A DNA stretch of 64,000 bases from Azorinus chamasolen. Lineage: Eukaryota; Mollusca; Bivalvia; Cardiida; Solecurtidae. Below are positions 36,901-49,124 of this stretch, piece by piece. The notes under the pieces are model-generated. The model ran no database searches and was not told where the DNA came from. It saw only the letters and a list, made by a program, of their open reading frames with translations. A program made the position numbers and the translations under genes. Location: contig OY755244.1 in NCBI GenBank assembly GCA_963576725.1, positions 77,251,620 through 77,315,619 of the forward strand, written 5' to 3'. How positions within the stretch are numbered: position 1 is the first letter of the stretch; each line of letters opens with the position of its first letter.

Positions 36901-39900
36901 TAGTTGGTATTTAGGGCAGGTGGCTGCTTAAAGCAAAGTAAAAGTAAAACAGAACGCTTCTATAGGAGCAATTTGTTTTACTTTCACCTTGCTTTAAGCA
37001 ACCTCCTGCTTTTAACACAAAATACTTGATGTAATTTAGTGGCCGTTATAGAGAGGTTTTACTGTAGTATGAAGGACTTTTAGTGGACATTAATGTTTAA
37101 CCCATTACTTGATAATCCCATTTTTAGGCGTTTGCAAACAAGAGTAGATACAGATGAGATGGCTCCTATAGGAGTTGTCTGATCAGAGTAAGCTCTGTTT
37201 ACATATACAGTAAAACTTCTCTATAACGGCCACTAAATTACATCAAATATCCTGTAGGAGCGTTCTGTTTTTCACCTTGCTTTAAGCAGCCACCTGCCCT
37301 AAATACCAACTAATTAATACAATTTAGTGGCCATTATAGAGAGGTTTTACTGTATGTTATAGATTCTCTAAAGTTATGAATATTCATAATGTGTCTAGTC
37401 TGACATGAATACATGTACATACATTGTAAAGGTTACGCATATGTCTCGAGTGCAAAGTTAAAAAAAAGTATGATTTTTTTGTCAGACCAGATATAAACAA
37501 TATGTAGGGGAATGGAGAAAAACTTCAGTGTACAATAAACTGAGACGCCAAAGGAAATGCAACTGACTTTAATGTCAGAAAACCTGTCAAAAATGCATTT
37601 AGTGAAAATCTTTTAAATTAAATTTGTAAGAAAAGGAGATTAGGAAGTGCAAATAGAAATAAAATTTTGACATCTTGCAGACGTTTTGATGGACAGAAAC
37701 GACAATGATCTATTGCCGTTCACCTTTGTTCTAAAAAATATATATGTGGTCTTTAGCCTGCTAAGTAAATATTTCATTGATAGAAAATGTCTTCTAATTT
37801 GGATTTCATGGCGGAATTTCTTGTTTTTCTTTTAAAAGGTGTAATCAGTGTGTCACTTTGTAGTCAGAGGGGAGGCTGAGTATATTATATACTTGTAACT
37901 ATTTGTAAGAGTATTCAAACATTCTCTGCTAACATGTTTAAAGTAAATCTAATAATGTTTAAAGAAATACTGGACAGCATGGCCCTCTCTATTTTTGTGT
38001 CGCTTGCTTGCAAGGAAAACTTTCATGGCAAACTTTAAAGTTCTTACATATATTCCCTCATATAAACATTTCACACCTTTCCATGCAGAGTTCACCCCGA
38101 TCAGACAGCTCCTACAGTAGGCTGCTGTGTTTGCTTATGAAATTATATACATTTGTATCTGGTTTTACATTTTCTACCAGTATCAAAACCTCCTGTGGTC
38201 ATATGCCATTATAAAAATTAAACTGATAATTATTCATGATGTCATTATTTCTTTTATGAATATTCAACAGGGAAAGGGTTAACTTAAGCTTAAAATAGAT
38301 CAGACTAACTCTCCAAATGATAACGTGAAATGTTCTATAATCTAGTAATTCTGGTATTAAATACTGATTTTTTTCTCTTGTTTTCCAGCTTGGTGGCTGT
38401 GACAATAAGCTGGGCTCCAGAATGAAAAGGGACAAGTGTGGTGTATGTGGTGGAGACAATGCCTCATGTAAAACAATATCTGGAACCTTTAACAAGGTCA
38501 ACTATGGTAAGTACAGCTACTAACCCATTACCTCATAGGCTATTTTAAGACCCAACCTCATTGGATAAACCTACCAAAAAGGAGCATTAACTAGAGAAAA
38601 GAACAAGATAAACCTACCAAAAAGGAGCATTAACTAGAGAAAAGAACAATTTTACAATTGTGTAGTTCTGAAACCATGGTGATAAATAGGGTATTTGCTT
38701 CTATGGAGCAAATGCTGTAATTATCACAATGGTTTCAAAAAGTGATTTTTACAGAGGCATCAAAAGGCATCAATATGAGGGAAAGAGTTAAGTAGATCTT
38801 ATTTTCTTTTTTCACAAAAGGTAAAGTGATGTAAAATATTACAGCAAGGAAACCCACAAAGTTTCATTGCTTTGGCAGTTTAACCCTTTCCTTCATATAA
38901 ACACCTCTTCAAACCTTTGCAAACAGAGTAGACCCAGATAGGACAGCTCCTGTACAAGCTGTCTTATGAGGAACTGCTCTGTTTGCTTATGAAATTATGA
39001 TAGGACGGACTCAACAGTTTCTTCTAATACCAAATTCTACTATATGATGCTATAAAAATTAAGCTCATAAATATTCATGATGTCATTATTTTCTTATATA
39101 AGTACATGTATGCAACAAGGAAAGGCTTAACCCATTCCCTCATATTGACGCCTTTTGACGACTCTGCAAAGTCACCTGTTGAAACCATTGTGATAATTAG
39201 AGCATTAAATTTTGCTCCTATCATAAAAGGCCTACATTCAAACAGACGGGTGTTAACACCTGCATGCGGTGCTCTTGTTTTGTTGTATAGTTTTATCATT
39301 ATATCTCAGTCCTGGGATTTCCCCAAACACACAGATTGTCATGTATTACACAGACACCAGTCATGTAAAACTGCCTATTTCCTCTATATTTCAGGATATA
39401 ACAATGTTGTGGTCATTCCTATTGGAGCAACAAACATCGACATCCGCCAAGTGAGCTACGAAAACACAGAAGATGACAAAAACTACCTTGGTACTATGTG
39501 AAACTTTCACTTTATACAACTTGTCCTTTTTCAAGTTCTTTCAAAAAATATTTAGGGGTGGTGGGGAGAAAATATTGGAGCATTCGCTATTGAGATCTCT
39601 TGATTTTCCAAGCCAAACACTCTCTTGTTAGTGCTTGTTAGAATCATTTCTTAGAAATGTATTAGAAAAAAAGAATTAACCATTTACTCTATGAATATTC
39701 ATGGCAGAAATATAGACATCATTAATATCTTATAATTTATTTTCTAATAATTGCACTGTAAACAAAATATTTTTTATTAAGACAGAAACTAGAATCAGAT
39801 CTATACTATTTCATAAGTAAACAGAGCAGACTCTGATCAGATGGCTCCTATAGGAGCTGTCTGATGTGGGTCTACTCTGTTTATAAAGGTGTATTTATTT

Positions 39901-42900
39901 ATCCCCCTTTTATTTCTTTAACCTTTAATTCTTTCCCTGTTCTATATTTAGTCTAAACTTCAATACCTACTGAAAATTCATGGACAAAATAGTTATAATG
40001 AAATATGGAAGGAGGAAAATTGTAGTCATTTTAGAAAGTAAAGAAACATATCTATTAAATTCTATTAGCAAACAGAGCAGACCCTGATCAGACGCTCCTA
40101 TAATGAAATGAGAAATTAAATTAATTTATTTTCTTAATGACATATGAGCACAGGACATTTTGGCTCTGACAGGCAGAAACTTATGTATCAGATCTGTATT
40201 ATACCATAAACAAACAGAGCAGACCCTGATCAGACAGCTCCTATAGGAGCCATCTGATCTGAGTTTACTCTGTTTGCACGTGCATGAAAAGGCATTTATA
40301 TGAAGGAAAGGGTTATTTAACCCTTTCCCTCATATAAACGTGTTTTCACGCATTTGCAAACAGAGTAGACCCAGATCAGACGGCTCCTAGAGGATCCGTC
40401 TGATCAGGGTCTGCTCTGTTTGCTAATAGAATTTGATACACCTGTGTCTTTACTTTCTAAAATGGCTACAGTTGTCCACCTTCCATATTTCAGTATAACT
40501 ATTTAGTCCATGAATGTTCAGTAGGTATTGAAATTTGTAATAAACATAGAACAGGGAAAGGGTTAAGATATCACCATACAAACCTCTAAAGACCTTTAAC
40601 ATATATTTACAAACTTTCCAATTTGTCTTCCAGCAATTATGAACATGACGGGTGATTACCTGTTGAATGGGGATTTTAGGATAGGGACCTATCCAGAGAG
40701 AATTAATGTACTAGGGGCAGTGCTTGAATACAGTGGCTCAAAGAGTTATGAGGAGAGGATCAATTCTACAGGAACTCTTCTAGAACAGCTGCAGATTCAA
40801 GTGAGAAGTTTTATGATGATGTCCTTCTAATATGGACTTGAATTTATCTATATATTCTTGAAATTAGAGACTTAACCTTTTATTCCATAAATACACCTTA
40901 CTTGAGGCATCTGATATTGGTATTCTCTTTTTGCAAAGGTGTTAAAAGGCGAGGTAAAAGATAAATGAATAAACATGACTAATTATAGTAGCTGGTGGTT
41001 GCTTAATGCAGAAAGTTATGGGAGCTTTCTGCATAACTTTAATCCTGCATTAAGCCACCATCTGCCTTCAAAACACAGAATTACACCATTGTTTGCTGGT
41101 CGTTGCAGAGAGGGTTTATTCTCTTTTATTTGTTTGGCAGGTCCTGACTGTAGGAGAAATGAACTACCCGAACATTAAGTACTCGTACACAATGTCACTG
41201 AAGGCGAATGATATTCGTTGTGTCTGGAAAGAGGACACCAAATGGACAGAGTGCAATAATATCTGTAATGGTATGTAACAAACTATAAAATCTTTATAAA
41301 GCAACAAGTCAAATGAATTATAATTTTCCTTTCTTAAACCTTTGAATGCTGGAATAAGTGGAATATGTGTAAGTGGAATAGTCCATTATTGTTTAACAAT
41401 AAAGATCATTCAGTATTAACTAATTCCCTCAAAAGCTATTTTTAGACCCAATATGCGTGAATAAATCTACCGAAAAGGAGCATTTTCTAGAAAAAAGGAA
41501 AATTGTTAGAATTCTGTAGTTTTGAAACCATTGTGATAAGTAGAGCATTTGCTCCTATGGAGCAAATGCTCTATTTATCACACTGGTTTCGAAAAGCGAC
41601 TTTTACAGAGTCGTCAGTATGAAGGAATGGGTTAACGGGTAAATTTTATGGAAATTTTAACAGCAATTTCGAAAACAATCAAGACCCTGGGTCGAAGGCT
41701 CCTTGATTAATGAGGATGTGTTATGTGTGCAAACACCAGCTGACTCATTTTCCTGCATTCAAAGAATGAAGACACTAATGCAGATAGCTCTTAACCCTTT
41801 CCCTCATGTAAACACCATTTCACACATTTGCAAACAGAGTAGACCCAGATCAGATGGCTCCTATAGGAGCCATCTGATCAAGGTCTGCTCTGTTTGCTTT
41901 TGCGATGATATAGGTCTAATTTTACAGTTTTTGTCAAAGGAAAAAAATTCTATTGAAAAGTTTATATCATAAAAATTGTCTTAATAAATCATGTTGTTAT
42001 TATTTATTACATGAATACTGAACAGGGGAAAGGGTTAAAGCAGCTTTCAAGGGACTTAGATTTGATTTATTATTAGCATGGAAGAATTTTATCATAAAAG
42101 ACAGATAAACATTGGTATTGGATAAACTTCACTTGATGTTGATAGGCTTATGCGCTGTTTTGATTTATTTCTAGGGATGAGATACAAACATGTGAAGTGT
42201 GTGCGAGAAACCGACAACAAACAAGTATCCGAACAGAGATGTGAGAATCAGCCAAAGCCGTACACAGACAGGGAACGCTGCAATCCATTCTGCACTGTAA
42301 AGTAAGTTAACCCTTTCTCTCACAGAGACGACCAAACAGAGTAGACCCTGATCAGACAGCTCTTACAGGAGCCATCTGATCTGGGTCTACTCTGTTTTCA
42401 AATGCATAGAAAGGCCTATTTATGGAAATGTGTCATAAGACATATCTATGGAGTAAAGGTTTAAATACCCAAATTATAGCTTAACCATTTCCTTCATATA
42501 AATGCCTTTTCAAGCCTTTACAGAGTAGAGCCAGGTCAAATGGCTCCTGCATGGGCTGTCTGATCAGGGTCTGCTCTATTTGCTTATGAAATTATAACAC
42601 ATCTGATTCTACAGTTTCTACTAATACCAAAACAAATAGTATATATATATATATATGTCATCATAAAAATGCAGCTAATAAATATTCATGATGTCATTTT
42701 TTCTTACATGAATATTCAACAGGGAAAGAATATAAAGAGGTAGTAATGTACCGGTATTGTTTACAATTTAAAAGTGTATTTGTGGCTTCTATATAAGAAG
42801 GTCATTATGTACATGTCATAAATTTTTTCACAAGTGTCCATTTTTTTTAGCTGGAAAATCATGAGATCGGAATGTTCTGCTGTATGTGGTGAGGGTGAGG

Positions 42901-45900
42901 CTAAACAGTACATTTCCTGTACACTGACCACACGGCACAATACCACAGAAATAAATATAGACCACTGTGTGAAGAGACAGTCTGAGATTGGGCCACGCCC
43001 ACCTAATGTTGTCCAGTGCATGGGCAAGTGTTATGAAACCCAGTGGAGATATTCAGAGTGGACAGAGGTTGGTATAAGTAAATGACTGGCTAAAGTGACC
43101 ATTAGAAACAAGTTTTCCAGTTCTATGTTTATTCCAACTTTCAATACCTACTGAATATACATGGACAAAATAGTTAAATCGAAATATAGAAGGTGGAACA
43201 TTGTAGCCATTTTAGAAAGTAAAGAAACAAATCAATCAAATTCCATTAGCAAACAGAGCAGACCCTGATCAGACGGCTGATCTGGGTCTACTCTGTTTGC
43301 AAATGCGTGAAAACACGTTTATATGGGGAAAGGGTTAATTGTGAATCGTTAGCTAAATACAGAACAGAAGTGAAAGGAACTTTCTGCTTTGCTGTGGTTT
43401 TACATTTAGCAGGCACTTGCTTTTAAGATCCCAAAGTATATTTGCTTAACTCTTTACTCAATGGATACAGCTTTTAGCGCCTTCACAAACAGAGTAGACC
43501 CAGATCAGACAGCTCCCTACGGGAGCTATCTGATCAGGGTCTGATCTGTTTATGTTCATTTACACTTATAAAAATAAAAGCTTTAATTTTATCTTAAAAA
43601 TTAATCGTGTTAATATTCATGATACCTTTTTTCTTACAAGAATATTCATGGAGTTCAGGGTTAACCCTTTACTCCATGAATATTCATGTGAGAAATAATG
43701 ACATCATGAATATTGATTAGATTATTTTCTATAATGGAATACAAACACATGAAATTTGGGTCATAGCTGAAACTATAAAATTATATCTATATTATATCAT
43801 AAGCAAACAGAGCAGACCCTGATCAGACGGCTCCTATAGGAGCCGTCTGATCTGGGTCTACTCTGTGAAAGGCGTATTATGGAGTATAGGGTCAAGTAGC
43901 CACTTACTGTAAAGCACAGAAGTCTTAGAAGACTGGTGGCTGCTTGATACTGGTTTAAATTTATGCAGTAAGCTCCTTTGAGAGATTTCTGCATTTTTGT
44001 CGCTTAGTATTAATCTACCACCTGTCTTTAAGAATTAATTTTAATAGCCATTTTAAGTGGTATTTTAATAGGTATTCCCCTATTAGATTATCCATGTCAA
44101 AGTCATTATGATTACTGAATTCTGCTTCTATAATGACTCTGACCAGTCATGAGGAATTGCTAATTTTGTAAGTTATATACAGTAAAACCTCTCTGTAAAG
44201 ACCACTAAATTGTGTTAATTAGTTGGTATTTTGGGCAGGTGGTTGTTTAAAGCAAGGTGAAAGTAAAACAGAAAGCTCCTATAGGAGTGTTCTGTTTTAC
44301 TTTTGCCTTGCTTTAAGCAGCCACCTGCCTTTAACACAAAATACTTGCTGTAATTAAGCGGTCTTTATAGAGAGGTTTTACTGTAATTGGCATTAAATCA
44401 TTTTCTACTTTTTGCATAATCCTCTAACAGCAAAGAAATAAAACTGTCATTTTGTGTTTATTTCACTGTACCGTTTGTTTAAATTCCTGAATTGTTTTTT
44501 GCTACTGTCTCAGTTTTGTTTTAAATTCTTTCATTCACTTTTTTTGTCGAGGCTCTGTTTGACATTAATTTGTGGATTTATTTTAATGCTATCAAAATCT
44601 TTCATGAGACAAGTTGTTAACAGTCAATTAATTTTGAAAACATGTTTTTTTCTTTTATCTTGTAAGCCTTTAACATGCTGTTGGCAGTTGGATAGTCATT
44701 AGGATATAAACAATGCGGTTCTTTTTTTTATTATTATTGATTTGGCTTAACCTTCTCCCTCATACAAAGCTTTTTCATTCCTTCGCAAACAGAGTAGAGC
44801 ATTTACACACATTTGCAAACAGAGATGACCCAGATCAGACGGCTCCTATAGGAGCCGTCTGATCAGGGTCTGCTCTTTTTGCTTATGGAATTATATCTGA
44901 CTCTACAGTTTCTATCAATACCAAACCATTCCGTGTATAAATGCCATTATAAAACTTCAGCTAATAAATATTCACACTGTCTTTATTTCTTACATGAATA
45001 TTCAACAAGGAAAGAGTTATTGTTAAAACTCAAAAGATAACGGTTTGAGCAAACAAATTTTCTGAGCACTCTAAAGGTTTACTAGTATTAGCTTAGGAAT
45101 GTTAAAAATAGATGTATGAGACAAGAATTGTTTGTCAGCTGAACCATGTTCACTATAATTGTGGTTGACATTTAGTGTACTGCGACCTGTAATGGTGGTG
45201 CCCAGAAAAGAAGTGCGGAATGTGTTGACACACGTGGAAAGGAAGTTGACGAGAGCCACTGTAACCAGAAGGAACGCCTGGTGGAGAGGTCTTGTAACAT
45301 TCAGCCTTGCCCCAGCTGGCGAGCCCAAGAATGGACAGGGGTAGGCCAGCGGACTATTTTAATTACCTTTTTTTTTCAAGAAATTCACAAAAAAGTACTA
45401 ACATACATGCAGATATATCATGCTATTAAAATAAAACTTGTTTAATTTCTATAAATGCCCAAACTTTTGCAGTTCTAAATAGTTCCATCAACAAAACAGA
45501 TAAGATATTGGTCAGACAGCTCATGTGGTTCTATCTGATCTGGGTCTACTATGTTTGCAACATTATAAAAAGGTTAGAACTCTATGAGGTAAAGGGTTAG
45601 TTAACTGGAACAAGAGGTTAAAGGTTAAACAAGGGTTAAAGAAGATTGCTGAAAAAACCTGTCTATATGCTGTAATGTTTTACCTACTGACACTTTTTCA
45701 AACTTTTGAGAAAGTTATCTGTGTCAAACAGATAGGCACCTCGTGAGACACCATGTTTGATACACAATAACTACTCCGGATCCAACGGTTTTGCAAATGC
45801 CACTTAGGAAGAACTAAGCAGGAATAGGATTAACCCATTACCTCATAGGCTATTTTTAGATCCAACCTCTTTGATTAAATCTACCAAAAAGGAGCATTAA

Positions 45901-48900
45901 CTAGAGAAAAGGAAATTTTCAGAATTGTGTAGTTTTGAAACCATTGTGATAAATATAGCATTTGCTCCTGTGGAGCAAATGCTCTATTTATCACAATGGT
46001 TTCACAAAGTGACTTTTACAGAAGCGTCAAAAGGCGTCAATATGCGGGAATGGGTTAAGATTGTTTGCACTAAACCCTCAGTACCAATTTCTTCAGAAAC
46101 TATGCTGAAATCATTGCATGAATACTACAGCTAAACTCCTAAGGGAGCTTTCTGCATCGCTTTCAGTCTGCATTGTTATTGTATAGAGTTTAACCCTTTC
46201 CCTTGTCTATGTTTATTCAACATTTCAGTACCTACTGAACATTCATGGACAAAATAGTTATAATGGAATATGGATGGTGAAACATTGTAGGCATTTTTGA
46301 AAGTAAAGAAACAAGTCTTTCAAATTCCACTAGCAAACAGAGTAGACCCAGACCTAGAGGAGCTGTCTGATCTGGGTCTACTCTGTTTGCAAATGTGTGA
46401 AAATACATTTATATGATGGAAAGGGTTAAGTTGTTTTATTCATCATCAGTTTCCTCCCAGAAGAAAGGAGGCGCTTATTACAGTTTGGGCGTTTGTTATT
46501 GAGAATATGGTACATATAGGTAGGAATTTCATCTTGACAATAAGCATTTTGTCTAATGTGCAGTTTCCACTGTTTTCCCCGCTACTTCATTGCAGTACCT
46601 TGGCTTATAGACAGAATATTCTTAGTATTGAAGGCCAGTTGAGTCATGCTCTAAATTAAGGACAAAACAATGTTTGTTTAAACATACATATATAATTATG
46701 TGCGCTAGAATTGTTATTCTTCTTAACCCTTTCCCTCATATTGATGACTTTTTATGACTCTGTAAAAGTCACTTTGTGGAGCAATTTATTTATCACAATG
46801 GTTTCAATACATGATTTTTACAGAGGCGTAGAAAGGCATATTTATAGAGGAAAGGGTTAAGGATTATATTTATATTATGGTTTATTAACCCTTTATTTCA
46901 TGAATATTCATGTAAGAAATAGTGACATTATATTAAATTGCTGATTTTGTTTTTATACTTGAAGTTTTTTGGCCATAGCAGAAACTGTAGAATCAGATCT
47001 GTATTATTTCATAAGCAAACAGAGGAGGCCCTAATCAAAAGGCTCCTACAGAAGCCATCTTATCTGGGTCTACTCTCTTTGCACTGTCGATAAAACGTGT
47101 ATCTATATTAAATATTTGAAAAGAACAGTAACACAATATATATTTGTCTTTTTTTGTTTGTTCAGTGTTCTGTCACTTGCGGTCAAGGGAGTCGACATCG
47201 CAAGGTCACTTGTTACCAAGGTGAGCAGGAAGTGATTGATACACAGTGTGACTACAAGAAGAAGCCTACCAGCAAATTGGCATGTTACACCGGTACCTGC
47301 CCACGGTGGATTACCGAGGAATGGGGAGAGGTAACAAGAAAAATTATCAATTCATTAAATCGTCTATTAACCCTTTCCTTCATATAGATGCCTTTTTATG
47401 CCTTTGCAAACAGAATAGACCCAGATCAGGATCTGCTCTGTTTGCTTATGAAATTATAATAGACGTGGCCCCGATCAGATGGCTCCTACTGGATAGCACC
47501 TTTGCGTAATTGCCTATAATTATATCTTATATATACACTTATTGAATTCTTGCTCTAAGGTGATGAAGTGCTGTCTGATCTGGGTCTACTTTGTTTGCAA
47601 ATGAGTGAATAAACATCTTTATCAAGTAAAGTATATTGGTTTGGATCCTGATAAGATGGCTCTTATAGTATTTATCTGATCTAGGTCTTCTCTGTTAGCA
47701 AAGACTTTAAAAGGCATTTCTTATCAGGTAAAGGGTTAACCCTTTCCCTCATATAAACGTGTTTTCACACATTTGCAAACAGAGTAGACCCAGATCAGAC
47801 GGCTCCTAGAGGAGCCGTCTGATCAGGGTCTACCCTGTTTGCTAATAGAATTAAAAAGATCTGTGTCTTTACTTTCTAAAATGTCTACAATGTTCCACCT
47901 TCCATATTTCATTTTAACTATTTTGCCCATGAATATTCAGTAGGTATTGAAATTTGTCATAAACATAGAACAGGGAAAGGGTTAAAACAACATCACTAGA
48001 GGAAGCTGTGATGTTCATTGCACCGTCCAAGTGTATCATAAACAAAGGCACACGTGTCAGCTGACAGGCCGAGCATGTTGGCTTCAGTGACGGAAAATGC
48101 ATTTTTTTGCTCATCTATTATCTACGCAAAGTGCATTGTAAACAGATGTTGCACTTTGATCAGTCGAGTGGAGAATTTCTAAGCAATTATCTTATCGCCA
48201 CTAGTAAGTCTCATGAGATTTGTAGCTTCTGCGGAAAATGTCAAACCTATGAGTCAAATTGGCAAAATCAGATAGTTGTCTATATGCACTGCCAGTTTAC
48301 AAATTGTCATTTGCTTAAAATTTGCTTTCAAATATTGGAAACATTCTTGATCTAGATAGTACACTTACATCATAACTGTGTGATCTTATTTTTAGGAGGA
48401 ATGATTTAGGGAAAAATGATCACTGACCCTTTCCTCCATGAATATTTATGCAAGAAATAATGACTACATGAATAATAATTAGATTTTTTTGCTGTAACAG
48501 AACATTGGCATAGGAATTTTTGGCTGTGGCAGAAACTGTAAAATCATATCTATATTATATCATTACCAAACAGAGCAGACCCTGATTAGGCGGCTACTAT
48601 AGGAGCTGTCTGATCTGGGTCTACTCTGTTTGCAAAGGCGTAGAAAGTTGTATTTATGGAGTAAAGGGTCAACATGCTAAGCAGGACCTGACTAACATTT
48701 GCAAATGGCTTGGATCCAGGTGAACAGAGAGTGTGACTCTGCATCTCAACAGGATCCTAGCTGTTTGACACTTGATCAGAGTACAGTAGAACCCCTTTAA
48801 ACTGGAAATCTAGAAGGGAAGAATTTAGATACTTTTAGGCAGGTGGCTGCTTAATGCAGGGTGAAAGTCGTGCAGAAAGCTCCTAGAGGAGTTTTCTGCA

Positions 48901-49093
48901 TGACTTTCACCCTGCATTAAGCTGGCTGCCACCTGTGTATAAGACCGATATTTATACTAAACTGAAAGTTGTTTAGAGGGGTTTTACTGTAATTTCTGAA
49001 TATCATGAACAAATATTGCTCCAGATAGGAGTTTTTGAGCAGAATTGTGTCAACTGCTGAGAGGCAATGCGTCACATAGGGATCACTTTTCCA

Positions 49094-49124
<31 letters not shown>

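Larger units (their letters stand above)
36710..38388. other. Intron 9 (1.7 kb)
   Basis: It holds P9, a C core (37099-37207), P10 inserted at its end, about 560 bp of single-copy DNA (37430-37990) and a C copy (38045-38283). Nothing more was seen. Confidence 0.8.
38507..39394. other. Intron 10 (0.9 kb)
   Basis: It consists almost wholly of A14, a B copy, truncated A15 and a short element end GCGGTGCTCTTGTTTTG at about 39268. About 100 bp before exon 11 are single-copy. Confidence 0.85.
41271..42174. other. Intron 13 (0.9 kb)
   Basis: It holds D fragments around A16 (41335-41416 and 41632-41770) and a B copy (41791-42038). 42040-42170 is single-copy with the acceptor. Confidence 0.8.
43068..45175. 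other. Intron 15 (2.1 kb)
   Basis: It holds a B copy (43112-43338), P remnants (43370-43440 and 43900-44090), two adjoining C copies (43445-43664 and 43661-43895, sharing TTAA), P12 and a B copy (44747-45020). 44390-44740 is AT-rich single-copy DNA. Confidence 0.8.
45341..47165. other. Intron 16 (1.8 kb)
   Basis: It holds a C fragment (45470-45600), A17, a B copy, A18 and a C copy (46886-47110). 46440-46720 is single-copy. Confidence 0.8.

Noticed and set aside
42834..43085. Frames on the opposite strand of the TSP1 exons (also at 45071, 52579, 53317 and 55003)
   Set aside because: They are shadows of well-supported plus-strand exons.
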